Positions 7,320-14,343 of a DNA stretch of 31,084 nucleotides are shown one piece after another. Source of the stretch: an uncultured bacterium (GTDB taxonomy: Bacteria > Patescibacteriota > Microgenomatia > UBA1400 > PJMF01); assembly GCA_903891335.1 (NCBI GenBank), contig CAITDX010000002.1, positions 1 through 31,084 on the forward strand. Reading direction: 5' to 3'. A program made the translations under genes and the position numbers. The notes beneath the pieces were generated by a model that worked only from the letters and a program-made list of their open reading frames with translations, made no database searches and was not told the origin of the DNA. Positions within the stretch are counted from its first letter, which is position 1; each line of letters opens with the position of its first letter.

Positions 7320-7670
7320 CTAATTAGCAGCAACCTCGGTGGCTTCTGCTTTGTTTTTCTTGAGCTCGTTTTGGCTCTCAACTAGGATCTGTTTGTAAGA
7401 TTTAGCGGGAGCTTTGGTTTGAGTTTGCTTAGTGCTTTTGGCAGCAGCGGCTGCAGCGGCTGCAGCAGCAACCTGTAATTTCTTCTGGAATTTATCAACG
7501 CGACCCTGACGATCGACGAATCTCATTTCACCAGTAAAGAATGGATGACAAGCACTGCAGATATCGACCTGCACGTTTTGCTTGACGCCACCAGTCACGA
7601 ATGTGTTGCCACAACTACAGGTGACGGTGCAGTCATGGTGCCAGTTACTTGGGTGAATACCTTGTTTCAT
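7320..7670 (-). CDS. rpmE: Ribosomal protein bL31 with Ala/Lys-rich tail
   Basis: A 116-aa protein. The first 65 residues are zinc-type bL31: MKQGIHP start, paired cysteines in CTVTCSCG and DICSACHPFFTG, and a RFVDRQGRVDKF end. A roughly 50-residue tail follows, with a run of ten alanines and many lysines that is absent from standard bL31 (about 70 aa). Its start overlaps the hisS stop (ATGA), so the two are translationally coupled and rpmE lies under the hisS leader control. A terminator follows. Confidence 0.93.
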   Translation of the reverse strand: MKQGIHPSNWHHDCTVTCSCGNTFVTGGVKQNVQVDICSACHPFFTGEMRFVDRQGRVDKFQKKLQVAAAAAAAAAAKSTKQTQTKAPAKSYKQILVESQNELKKNKAEATEVAAN

Positions 7671-8926
7671 ATAAGGGGCTTATTGTAGCACTCGGAGATC
7701 ACTTCTGCAATGCTTAGTAGGCTTTGTTTGCCAGAGCGGAGGTCTTTGAGGGTGACTTTGTCCGCGCGCAGCTCTTCTTCGCCAATGACGACGACAAAGG
7801 GGATGTTTTTGGCGCTGGCATTTTTAAACTGTTTGCCCATTTTTTCTGGACTGACAAAGAGTTCAGTGGCGATTTGCGCCTTGCGGAGCGCAATCGTAAC
7901 TTCTAGAGCCTTGTCTAGGGAAACCTGGTCATCAGCAAAATAGGTGACCATGACCGTAGCGCTAGCGGTTTGGTCGGGGAGTAGGCCGAGCTGCTCACAA
8001 GCTTCGACGATGCGGTCAAAACCAAGGCCAACCCCAACTGCTGGCATGGGGTAGTCAGCGAGATCAGCAATCAGCTTATCATAACGACCGCCACCACCAA
8101 CAGAACTGTTACTAATTTCGGGAATTTTGATTTCAAAAATGAGGCCAGTGTAGTAATCCAAACCACGAGCTAGTTTCGGATTGAAAACGAGGGTGGCGGG
8201 GGTCACACCAAGTTTGGTAGTTTTTTGTACAATATCTGATAAATTTTCTGATATTTCAATCTTTTCTAGTTTGCTTATAACTGCTTCAGCTTGGGTACGG
8301 GCGAGGCCTTTTTCATTGAGTTCTTCGATGACTAATTCGGGACTTAGTTTGTCCAATTTATCAATGCTTTGAATGATGGAGTAGACATCAATTTCGGGTG
8401 TGGTGAATGGTGAAAGTGCATCAACCAGCAAGCGCCGATCGTTGATTTCAATTTGTACACTGGCGAAGCCTAATTCCTTGAAAACTGCGTCGATGGTAGC
8501 GAGGAGTTCAGCATCAGCCAGAGAGCTAGTGCTACCAAATATATCACAATCGCACTGGGTAAATTCGCGATATCGGCCCTTCTGGGGTTTGTCAGCACGA
8601 AAGACATTTTGAATCTGGTAGCGACGGAAGTATTTGGGGAGTTCATTTTGATACTGGCTGAGGATGCGGGCAGTTGGAACAGTTTGGTCATAGCGCAAAC
8701 CAACCTGACGACCACCACGATCCTCGAAGGTATAGACAAGTTTGTCTGCTTCATCGCCATATTTGCCGAGGAGCAAGCTGGCATACTCGAGCGTAGGAGT
8801 CATCAGTGGCACGAAGGCAAAACGCTCAAACACTGCTTGAATTTTAGCAGCGACATATTGACGCTTCTTGGCTTCACTGGGCAAAAAATCGCGGAAGCCC
8901 TTGAGAGTTTGTATGGTAGTTTTCAT
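7667..8926 (-). CDS. hisS: Histidyl-tRNA synthetase, archaeal/eukaryotic-like type
   Basis: A 419-aa class II synthetase that charges tRNA-His. Class II signature pieces are present: GFRDFLPSEA at the N-terminus, motif 2 around YRREFTQ-like GRYREFTQCD, the HisRS signature LARGLDYYTGLIFEI and motif 3 in the GVGLGFDRI segment. The residues GLRYDQTVPTAR and GRYREFTQCDCDIFG resemble archaeal and eukaryotic HisRS rather than the usual bacterial form, which has an RPEGT motif. A C-terminal anticodon-binding domain follows. Only a weak purine stretch precedes the ATG. A long leader with a His-codon peptide and a terminator lies upstream, and rpmE is coupled downstream. Confidence 0.94.
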   Translation of the reverse strand: MKTTIQTLKGFRDFLPSEAKKRQYVAAKIQAVFERFAFVPLMTPTLEYASLLLGKYGDEADKLVYTFEDRGGRQVGLRYDQTVPTARILSQYQNELPKYFRRYQIQNVFRADKPQKGRYREFTQCDCDIFGSTSSLADAELLATIDAVFKELGFASVQIEINDRRLLVDALSPFTTPEIDVYSIIQSIDKLDKLSPELVIEELNEKGLARTQAEAVISKLEKIEISENLSDIVQKTTKLGVTPATLVFNPKLARGLDYYTGLIFEIKIPEISNSSVGGGGRYDKLIADLADYPMPAVGVGLGFDRIVEACEQLGLLPDQTASATVMVTYFADDQVSLDKALEVTIALRKAQIATELFVSPEKMGKQFKNASAKNIPFVVVIGEEELRADKVTLKDLRSGKQSLLSIAEVISECYNKPLI

Positions 8927-9004
8927 AGTTTTTTAGTTCTTTCTTGTGTATGTATGTTTGGTACTTGCTATCATAGTTGACTGGGAAGTTTTTTGCTAGC
9001 CTGG

Positions 9005-9039
9005 TGTAGCGCTACAAAAAATCCCCTTGAAGAAGGGGA
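9005..9039 (-). terminator. Attenuator terminator in the hisS leader
   Basis: On the minus strand UCCCCUU and AAGGGGA form a perfect 7-bp stem (9033-9039 with 9022-9028) around a 4-nt loop, directly followed by six U (9016-9021). It lies between the leader peptide and hisS, so it must be bypassed to express hisS. A 12-bp palindrome TGTAGCGCTACA (9005-9016) abuts the U-tract. Confidence 0.85.
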
Positions 9040-9078
9040 GTGTGCTTTGCATTTTGTCACAACAAAATCATCCCCTTC
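9022..9078 (-). promoter_or_regulatory. hisS attenuator: antiterminator/terminator switch
   Basis: The RNA segment GAAGGGGA (9078-9071) begins 3 nt after the leader-peptide stop and is fully complementary to UCCCCUUC (9039-9032), which contains the 5' arm of the terminator. The two pairings exclude each other. Between them a separate 7-bp hairpin (AUUUUGU/ACAAAAU, 9068-9051) can stack inside the antiterminator. A ribosome paused on the first His codons leaves GAAGGGGA free (read-through), while one at the stop codon would cover it (termination). The sequences are directly visible; the mechanism is inferred from classical amino-acid attenuators. Confidence 0.82.
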
Positions 9079-9081
9079 GCT

Positions 9082-9132
9082 CTAGGCGTGGTGATGATGA
9101 GCAGCTACTGGTTGAGTGCTGTTGTTTGACAT
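9082..9132 (-). CDS. His-rich leader peptide of hisS (16 aa)
   Basis: The ATG at 9132-9130 encodes MSNNSTQPVAAHHHHA followed by TAG (9084-9082). Four consecutive His codons (CAT CAT CAC CAC, 9099-9088) lie immediately before an antiterminator/terminator pair and the histidyl-tRNA synthetase gene, as in his-operon leader peptides. A TATAAT box lies 7 nt before the ATG with a TTGACC -35 at 17-nt spacing, so the message should start at or next to the A of the ATG (leaderless). The peptide itself need have no function; its translation senses charged tRNA-His. Confidence 0.85.
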   Translation of the reverse strand: MSNNSTQPVAAHHHHA

Positions 9133-9139
9133 GAGATCT

Positions 9140-9168
9140 ATTATAGGACACGGTGGGGTTTTGGTCAA
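9140..9168 (-). promoter_or_regulatory. Promoter of the hisS leader
   Basis: On the minus strand TTGACC (9168-9163), a 17-nt spacer and TATAAT (9145-9140). The expected start point is 9133-9132, the first base of the leader-peptide ATG. Confidence 0.85.
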
Positions 9169-9210
9169 ATCTGGTCGAATTTGGCTAAATTTGCCTCAAT
9201 TTGCCTCAAT
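9161..9210. repeat. Five degenerate 10-bp tandem repeats over the hisS leader promoter
   Basis: Consecutive decamers read TTGGTCAAAT, CTGGTCGAAT, TTGGCTAAAT, TTGCCTCAAT and TTGCCTCAAT. They share the frame YTGnnnnAAT and repeat every 10 bp, close to one helical turn. The first copy contains the -35 of the minus-strand hisS leader promoter, and the rest extend upstream of it towards the tRNA-Ala promoter. This could be a phased binding site or UP-like element, or a decayed microsatellite. Confidence 0.6.
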
Positions 9211-9228
9211 CATCAGTCGAGCGGGTGA

Positions 9229-9234
9229 TACAAT
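9229..9234 (+). promoter_or_regulatory. -10 box of tRNA-Ala
   Basis: An extended -10 (TGaTACAAT, hexamer 9229-9234) lies 13 nt before the first base of the tRNA. No clear -35 at 17 nt. Confidence 0.5.
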
Positions 9235-9247
9235 ATTGAGTGAAAAC

Positions 9248-9320
9248 GGGCCAATAGCTCAGTTGGTAGAGCGCTGCATTCGCATTGCAGAGGTCAGGGG
9301 TTCGACTCCCCTTTGGTCCA
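9248..9320 (+). tRNA. tRNA-Ala (anticodon CGC)
   Basis: A complete cloverleaf of 73 nt. The acceptor GGGCCAA pairs with TTGGTCC and contains G3:U70, the alanine identity pair. The D-arm has AGCTCAGTTGGTAGAGC, and the anticodon stem CTGCA/TGCAG encloses TTCGCAT with anticodon CGC. The T-arm AGGGG-TTCGACT-CCCCT is canonical. The discriminator is A; CCA is not encoded (the next bases are CAA), so it must be added after transcription. It reads GCG codons. Confidence 0.96.
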
Positions 9321-9375
9321 CAAGACTTTGTTTAAAATTAAATCACTTCATGTTCCGCAGACGCCCACAGCATCA

Positions 9376-9410
9376 CTTGAAACGAGGACTTGTGGTTTTT
9401 CTCGTTCAAG
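9376..9410. other. Hairpin at the 3' end of the M24 peptidase gene
   Basis: CTTGAAACGAG (9376-9386) and CTCGTTCAAG (9401-9410) pair with one bulged A around a 14-nt loop. The stem spans the stop codon of the minus-strand peptidase gene and faces the end of tRNA-Ala. Neither strand has a U-tract, so it is not a standard intrinsic terminator; it may protect the 3' end. Confidence 0.4.
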
Positions 9411-10512
9411 CATTGTCGGATTTGTTCTTGATGAAGAGGGTGTTTTCAAATCGATAGCCAAATACACCAGGTAGATAAATTCCAGGCTCGATGGTAATCA
9501 CCATACTGCTCTGAAGTGGGGTAGGGTTGGTGTGATAAAGCGAAGGGGGCTCGTGGATGTCTAGGCCGAGGCCATGGCCAGTGGTGTGGATGAACTGATT
9601 GCCATAACCGGCTTTTGTGATAATTTGTCGGCACGCTAAATCCAGATCTCCAGCAGTTATGTTTGGTCGATCAATTAAGTCAGCTGCTGCTTGATAGGCT
9701 GTTTTGACGATTGTTTGTATTTGATTAAACTGAGCGCGCTTCTTGTGCAACGCAGGTGTGAGCGGGGATTTTTCCTGTGGATTAAGCCAAAAAATCGTGC
9801 GTGTCATATCAGCGCAATAACCTTGGTATTTCACTCCCATATCAATCAAAACCACGCTGCCATGACGCAATTTTCGAGAGGTAGGTTGGTGGTGAGGGAG
9901 AGCGCTATGCTGATCGAAGGCGACGATACTGTCAAAAGACAATTCGCAGTTTGGCATGGCCAAAACCTGGCTCTTGATTAGGGTTGCTATGTCTAATTCT
10001 GTTTGTCCAAGCCTCAGTGACTTAAGTGTGCTGGAGAGAATTTTTTTGGTGATTCTGATGGCATTGCGCATTTGGGTCTGTTCATGTACGTCCTTGTATT
10101 GGCGCAATTGCCAGAGCTGCTCTCGTGAGAGTGTTGCAAGCTTCACCCCAGGTAACTGTTGTAAGGCGAGCCATTCACTGACGCGCAAATCATTGTCGTC
10201 GATGAATAGCTCTTGCATTGACTGTTGTTGACGAAGCACATCAAGATAGTTATGAAGTTTCTGAGGGCTGGTGTGACCCTGACTGACAAAACCTGAGAAA
10301 TCAGTGGGAATGGGCAGGAAATTTTGGAGGAGTAAATGCGCTTGATTGGCACCGATGAGTAAAAAAACGCTGCGCTCAGTGGCAGGCACACTACTTCTGA
10401 ACCGACTGAAATAAAAAATATCGCTTGCTCCTGATAGCAGTAGCCATTGTCCGGGTTTAAGGGTGTGTTGGAGGGCAGTGAGGCGAGTGAAGATGAGGGT
10501 GTTAGTTGTCAT
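9406..10512 (-). CDS. M24-family aminopeptidase (Xaa-Pro type)
   Basis: A 368-aa protein. Residues about 1-135 are the creatinase-like N-terminal domain, and about 145-365 the pita-bread metallopeptidase fold. All five metal ligands are visible: D224 (VLIDMG), D235 (ADMTRT), H313 (TTGHGLGLDIHEPP), E342 (ITIEPGIY) and E356 (YRFENT). This domain layout fits PepQ/PepP-type Xaa-Pro dipeptidases or aminopeptidases acting in the cytosol; exact specificity cannot be assigned. Its ATG overlaps the end of the upstream gene by 11 nt, which makes it the last gene of a three-gene minus-strand operon. Confidence 0.88.
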   Translation of the reverse strand: MTTNTLIFTRLTALQHTLKPGQWLLLSGASDIFYFSRFRSSVPATERSVFLLIGANQAHLLLQNFLPIPTDFSGFVSQGHTSPQKLHNYLDVLRQQQSMQELFIDDNDLRVSEWLALQQLPGVKLATLSREQLWQLRQYKDVHEQTQMRNAIRITKKILSSTLKSLRLGQTELDIATLIKSQVLAMPNCELSFDSIVAFDQHSALPHHQPTSRKLRHGSVVLIDMGVKYQGYCADMTRTIFWLNPQEKSPLTPALHKKRAQFNQIQTIVKTAYQAAADLIDRPNITAGDLDLACRQIITKAGYGNQFIHTTGHGLGLDIHEPPSLYHTNPTPLQSSMVITIEPGIYLPGVFGYRFENTLFIKNKSDNA

Positions 10513-11209
10513 CGAAGCTGGTCAAGGCGCGAATAGTGCTGACAACGTAATTGCCGTTTTTATCAGCAAACGCTACCAAGAGACATTGAAGGTCTTCATA
10601 AAAATCACTAACGGTGGCTTCATTGCCAGTCATATCTTGGAATTTAGTGTTTTTGTCAAAAGAAAGGCTAACTGCTTCGTCGCCAGAACGAGGCTGAACC
10701 TTGAGGTCATTTTTGCCCAGTGAGCTGATCGAACCAACGACAATCATTTTGTCCTTGGGAGTGAAATCCTTATCATAGACCATAACCTTCTTGATTTTGA
10801 GGTTGTCATCCACGATTTCTCCTTGGACACCCACCCAATCATCGACGGCGATTTGATCGACAGCAATAGTTTTACCCAATTTTTCAAGCTGGGTTACATC
10901 TTTTTCTAAGGGAATAATTTTGTTGCCGGCGTAATTACTGACAGTGAGCGTTTCTTCGCTAACACGAACGACTTTTGCCAAATAAGCGCGATTGCTGCGT
11001 AAGCGAGCGGTGCCACTCCCAAGTTCGACTTTTTTTTCTTGAATGACTTTTTTGATGGTATCGATGGTGCTACTTTCGTTGGTAGCTTCATTCTCGGTTT
11101 GAGCGGCTTCACTGGCTTCTTCGGCACTGACGAAACGTGCGGGAATCAGCACCATGAGTGTTGCTGCGAAAAGAGTGAGAAGTCGTAGACTATTCGTTGG
11201 TTTTTTCAT
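10502..11209 (-). CDS. Exported protein with two OB-like (DUF5666-like) repeats
   Basis: A 235-aa protein. A signal peptide covers residues 1-29 with a probable cleavage after VSA. A Glu/Ala/Asn-rich linker follows. Then come two related beta-rich repeats (about 76-145 and 150-235), each with a KVV/GSI-type strand, a 'DDWVGVQGEI'-like turn and a closing strand. The pattern resembles DUF5666-type domains common in exported CPR proteins; the function is unknown. It overlaps both neighbours by about 11 and 20 nt, indicating a tightly coupled operon. Confidence 0.65.
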   Translation of the reverse strand: MKKPTNSLRLLTLFAATLMVLIPARFVSAEEASEAAQTENEATNESSTIDTIKKVIQEKKVELGSGTARLRSNRAYLAKVVRVSEETLTVSNYAGNKIIPLEKDVTQLEKLGKTIAVDQIAVDDWVGVQGEIVDDNLKIKKVMVYDKDFTPKDKMIVVGSISSLGKNDLKVQPRSGDEAVSLSFDKNTKFQDMTGNEATVSDFYEDLQCLLVAFADKNGNYVVSTIRALTSFDDN

Positions 11210-11621
11210 AAATCACACTTCGTTGCTTACTTATGCTTTTACCATCCTCATCAAGACTAACCACTTCAATCAAATTCCCGCCCTCAGTTAGAGTGACCTT
11301 GACCGAAAAATTACCTGATTCATCGGTGCTACTAATATGTTCTTCATCATTGACAAGGACCACGAGAAAACTATCTGGATTGCCGCTGCCAGCAACAATC
11401 AGTTCAGCGTCATTGGTGAGCAGATCTTCTTCAGGGCTATTGATGACTAATTGAGTATCAATTAGTTCAGCTGCCTGGGTGCTGGTTTGTGTATTGATGA
11501 GTTGATCGGCGATGGTGTTTTGACCAGTTTTAGCTCGTTCAGAATTCTGATAAATACCAAAGGTAATCATCAGTCCCAGACTAACACCGACAAAAATTGC
11601 TACTAAAATTTCTTTACGCAT
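11190..11621 (-). CDS. Membrane-anchored protein with an Ig-like domain
   Basis: A 143-aa protein. One membrane segment lies near residues 5-24 (ILVAIFVGVSLGLMITFGI), followed by a Thr/Gln-rich spacer and then a beta-sandwich domain (about 58-138) reading LVINSPEEDLLTNDAELIVAGS, with FLVVLVNDEE and GNFSVKVTLTEGGNLIEVVS. This resembles the Ig-like glucodextranase-B type repeat found in cell-surface proteins. It is probably an extracytoplasmic adaptor; there is no catalytic motif. It is the first gene of the operon with the DUF5666-like protein and the M24 peptidase. A TATAAT box (11656-11651) lies about 30 nt upstream. Confidence 0.65.
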   Translation of the reverse strand: MRKEILVAIFVGVSLGLMITFGIYQNSERAKTGQNTIADQLINTQTSTQAAELIDTQLVINSPEEDLLTNDAELIVAGSGNPDSFLVVLVNDEEHISSTDESGNFSVKVTLTEGGNLIEVVSLDEDGKSISKQRSVIYEKTNE

Positions 11622-11650
11622 AAAGCTACGAGAGAGGATATCCTAAGGCA

Positions 11651-11656
11651 ATTATA
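11651..11656 (-). promoter_or_regulatory. -10 box of the Ig-like/DUF5666/M24 operon
   Basis: TATAAT on the minus strand, with TSS expected near 11644 and a leader of about 22 nt. The matching -35 position falls inside the left arm of the 21-bp inverted repeat (GTGAGT), so the repeat could affect this promoter. Confidence 0.5.
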
Positions 11657-11666
11657 CACAAAAGTC

Positions 11667-11833
11667 AAAATTTACTCACATTGCTCCTGCGACTCGCTCG
11701 ACGATACGAAGTGGTAATTCATTGCAAACATTCTTTTTCTCGCTCAATAAAAGTGCTGTTTAGAACTAATATGATTATTTCAGTTATCCAGTCAGCACTT
11801 TTAAATGGTCTTGGAGCAATGTGAGTAAATTTT
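11667..11833. repeat. 167-bp element with perfect 21-bp inverted termini
   Basis: The terminal 21 bp (11667-11687 and 11813-11833, containing ACTCACATTGCTCC and its complement) are perfectly inverted. An inner perfect 11-bp inverted repeat (TAAAAGTGCTG, 11748-11758, with its complement at 11793-11803) is nested inside. No coding frame is present. The layout resembles a MITE or a large cruciform-forming element. No clear target-site duplication is seen. It occupies the whole space between two divergent genes. Confidence 0.7.
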
Positions 11834-11868
11834 TGTCTACCAAATCGAAGCGACTCGCTCGACGATAC
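11689..11868 (+). repeat. 19-bp direct repeat pair overlapping the inverted-repeat element
   Basis: GCGACTCGCTCGACGATAC occurs at 11689-11707 (just inside the left terminus) and again at 11850-11868 (just outside the right terminus), 161 bp apart. The copies are identical and followed by similar bases. They may be duplicated binding sites for the divergent promoters, or remnants of a repeat family. Confidence 0.7.
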
Positions 11869-11910
11869 AAACCAACACGGAGCCAATTCTCACAAAAATA
11901 AATTTTGTGC

Positions 11911-11916
11911 TACACT
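11911..11916 (+). promoter_or_regulatory. -10 box of the MBL-fold gene
   Basis: Extended -10 TGcTACACT (hexamer 11911-11916), 14 nt before the ATG at 11931, predicting a very short leader of about 7 nt. Confidence 0.5.
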
Positions 11917-11930
11917 TGGACGAGAAACCT

Positions 11931-12587
11931 ATGCAAATTACCTACCATGGACATTCTTGTTTTAAGTTAAAAGGTGAAGTTGGTTCAGTAGTGCTGGACC
12001 CATTTGATGACAAAGTCGTAGGAATTCCACTCGCACGACTCAATGCAGAAGTGGTGACGATTTCCCATAATCATCCAGATCACAATGCCGCTGATAAGGT
12101 CAAAGGTACAAGTAAGCGCGAAAAGCCATTTATCATCGATTTTCCTGGAGAATACGAGGTGAGTGGAATTTCAGTTTTTGGCACTAAGACTTTTCATGAC
12201 CAAGTCCAGGGAGCAGAGAAGGGCAGCAACATCGTTTTCAAGATTTTGCTTGACGGTCTCTCCATTTGTCACTTGGGTGATTTGGCCCACCAGCTTGATG
12301 AGAAACAACTTGATGTAATTGGCATGGTCGATATTTTATTTTTGCCAGTAGGTGGCCCCTTTTCACTGATGACAGAAGAGGCAATTAAAGTCACCAATGC
12401 CATCAGTCCCAGTATCGTGATTCCGATGCATTATGCTGACAGTGACTATCCGAGTGATACTAGAGTTAAGCCCCTTGAGCAATTTTTACAGAGTTTTGGG
12501 ATGAATCCAGAACCCCAAGATAAGCTCGTCATTGAAAAAGATCGCTTGCCCGAAGAAATGGAATTAGTAGTCTTGCGTCGTAGCTAA
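11931..12587 (+). CDS. UlaG-like metallo-beta-lactamase-fold hydrolase
   Basis: A 218-aa protein with the MBL fold. The metal motif HxHxDH is present as SHNHPDH (H46, H48, D50, H51). Later ligands are likely in CHLGDLAH and PMHYAD. The start MQITYHGHSCFKLKG is typical of the small UlaG-like (L-ascorbate-6-phosphate lactonase related, COG2220) group, many of which are uncharacterised. The substrate is unknown. A frame eight codons longer exists, but those codons overlap the -10 region and are unlike the family. Confidence 0.82.
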   Translation: MQITYHGHSCFKLKGEVGSVVLDPFDDKVVGIPLARLNAEVVTISHNHPDHNAADKVKGTSKREKPFIIDFPGEYEVSGISVFGTKTFHDQVQGAEKGSNIVFKILLDGLSICHLGDLAHQLDEKQLDVIGMVDILFLPVGGPFSLMTEEAIKVTNAISPSIVIPMHYADSDYPSDTRVKPLEQFLQSFGMNPEPQDKLVIEKDRLPEEMELVVLRRS

Positions 12588-12648
12588 AGAATCTTTTCTT
12601 TGGCGGCGATTGTCATCTTTGGCGATTGAATCGCTAACCTAAAAACCT

Positions 12649-13962
12649 ATGGATCCAAAAGTTCCACCCCACGATCTTGATGCTGAACAGTCAGTGTTGG
12701 CGGCGATTTTAATTGACAAAGACGCCATGATCAAGGCTTCTGAAGTTTTGAAGCCAGAATCCTTTTATAGCAAAGCCAACCAAGTGATTTTCTCGGCCAT
12801 GTTGGAGCTGTACGACAAGCGTATGCCGATTGACGTCATCACGCTCAAGGATCAGCTCACCAAAGACAAAACAATTCGCACCGCCGGCGGTGTATCAGGT
12901 ATTAGTCAACTGTCCAATTTGCTCTCGACTGCGGCCAATGTCGAAAATTATGCACTGATGGTCAAAGAGAAATACGTGAAGCGTGAACTCATTTCGCTTT
13001 CCAACGAAGTGGGGCGCTTGGCTTTTGACGAGAGTAAAGAAGTCACCGAGATTCTGGATAGTGCAGAACAGCAGGTGCTGGCTATTTCGCAAACCCATGC
13101 GCGGCGAGACTTTTTACCAATCAAGCAAACTTTAGTTGAGAGTTTTGATCGACTTGATGAGTTGCAGAAAAGTGGTGGCGAGCTGCGTGGTTTACCAACC
13201 GGTTTTGCCGATCTCGACCACATGTTGGCTGGCCTCCAGCCCTCAAACTTAATCATCCTGGCAGCTCGCCCTGGTACTGGTAAAACTGCTTTTGCTGTCA
13301 ATATTGCCCAATATGCCTCTATCGCCGCTAAGAAAAAAGTAGGTATTTTTTCTCTCGAGATGAGTCGGGAAGAGTTGGTTGATCGTTTGCTGGTCGGTCA
13401 GGCAGACATCGATGCCTGGAAACTCAAAACTGGTCGCTTATCACAAGAAGATTTCCTTAAGATTTCTGATGCCATGGGAGTTTTGGCTGAGAGTAAATTA
13501 TTCATCGATGACACGCCAGGCCTTAGTATCTATGAGATGCGCACCAAGGCACGTCGCTTGATGATGGAGCAAAATATTGATCTGCTGATCGTCGACTATT
13601 TGCAGCTGGCTCATGGTCAAAATCGCGAAAACCGCGTCCAAGAAGTGGGTGAAATTTCTCAAGGTCTCAAAAACATTGCTCGTGAACTCAAGATTCCGGT
13701 GTTGGCCCTAGCGCAGCTCTCTCGTGCAGTCGAGCAGCGAGGTGAAAAAGCCCCGCAACTTTCTGACTTGCGTGAATCAGGTTCTATTGAGCAAGATGCT
13801 GACGTGGTGATGTTTTTGTACCGCAAGGACGATGATCTGCGTGAATCGGTGACCCTGCGCATCGCCAAGCATCGCAATGGTGGACTGGGAGACATCGAGC
13901 TCTACTTCAAGGGTGATCGAGTTAAATTCTTCGGCATGGAAAATCGTCGTCAGAGTATCTAG
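12649..13962 (+). CDS. dnaB: Replicative DNA helicase DnaB
   Basis: A 437-aa hexameric helicase. The N-terminal DnaB domain (PPHDLDAEQSVLAAIL, about 6-105) precedes a RecA-like motor domain with Walker A ARPGTGKT (206-213), GIFSLEMSREEL (H1a), Walker B LLIVDYLQL, and the arginine-finger region SDLRESGSIEQDADVV near 380-395. It unwinds DNA ahead of the replication fork and recruits primase. No intein is present. It follows the MBL gene after about 60 bp containing a small GCGATT/AATCGC inverted repeat; no clear promoter is seen. Confidence 0.96.
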   Translation: MDPKVPPHDLDAEQSVLAAILIDKDAMIKASEVLKPESFYSKANQVIFSAMLELYDKRMPIDVITLKDQLTKDKTIRTAGGVSGISQLSNLLSTAANVENYALMVKEKYVKRELISLSNEVGRLAFDESKEVTEILDSAEQQVLAISQTHARRDFLPIKQTLVESFDRLDELQKSGGELRGLPTGFADLDHMLAGLQPSNLIILAARPGTGKTAFAVNIAQYASIAAKKKVGIFSLEMSREELVDRLLVGQADIDAWKLKTGRLSQEDFLKISDAMGVLAESKLFIDDTPGLSIYEMRTKARRLMMEQNIDLLIVDYLQLAHGQNRENRVQEVGEISQGLKNIARELKIPVLALAQLSRAVEQRGEKAPQLSDLRESGSIEQDADVVMFLYRKDDDLRESVTLRIAKHRNGGLGDIELYFKGDRVKFFGMENRRQSI

Positions 13963-14026
13963 TCCTTCTAGTCCTGTAAATTTCACTGCGCGTGCGTCTG
14001 TTAATCGCTCAGTGCTTTGCCAAGTG

Positions 14027-14260
14027 CTAAGCACTCCCAATGCCAAACAGTAAATAAATCAGACCTCCAGACAAGAGTAAAAACATAGTGAAAAAGCCAA
14101 GGTTAGCCTTGAGCTTGCTGCTTTGGAGATCGGCGTTGGGATTGTCGACGCTGACAATGATGATGAGCGCGATGACGATCCAGATGCCACCGCGCACCAC
14201 AATCGACCACATACTGTCGACGGCAAAGGCGCTGATAATCAGATCACGAATCGTATCCAT
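14027..14260 (-). CDS. Small membrane protein with two helices, 77 aa
   Basis: This protein reads MDTIRDLIISAFAVDSMWSI at the start, with one membrane segment near residues 20-37 (IVVRGGIWIVIALIIIVSV), a short polar loop (DNPNADLQSSKLKANLG) and a second near 53-75 ending FGIGSA. I do not recognise a family. The ATG at 14260 is chosen; a TTG three codons upstream (14269) is possible. It converges on dnaB, and the short gap between them contains an AGTGCT/AGCACT stem. The opposite strand has a long overlapping frame that is a shadow. Confidence 0.6.
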   Translation of the reverse strand: MDTIRDLIISAFAVDSMWSIVVRGGIWIVIALIIIVSVDNPNADLQSSKLKANLGFFTMFLLLSGGLIYLLFGIGSA

Positions 14261-14337
14261 AAGCAACAAATACTTGTTTTCTCCATCATGACTGATTTTC
14301 TGTACTTGGACAAGAGGAATTTCCTTGCCACATGTGG

Positions 14338-14343
14338 TAAACT
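14338..14343 (+). promoter_or_regulatory. -10 box of the UMPH-1-like nucleotidase gene
   Basis: Extended -10 TGgTAAACT (hexamer 14338-14343), 10 nt before the ATG at 14354, so the leader would be only a few bases. Confidence 0.45.

Noticed and set aside
9376..9410. An intrinsic terminator between tRNA-Ala and the M24 peptidase gene
   Set aside because: The stem is good, but neither strand has a following U-tract, so it is listed only as a hairpin.
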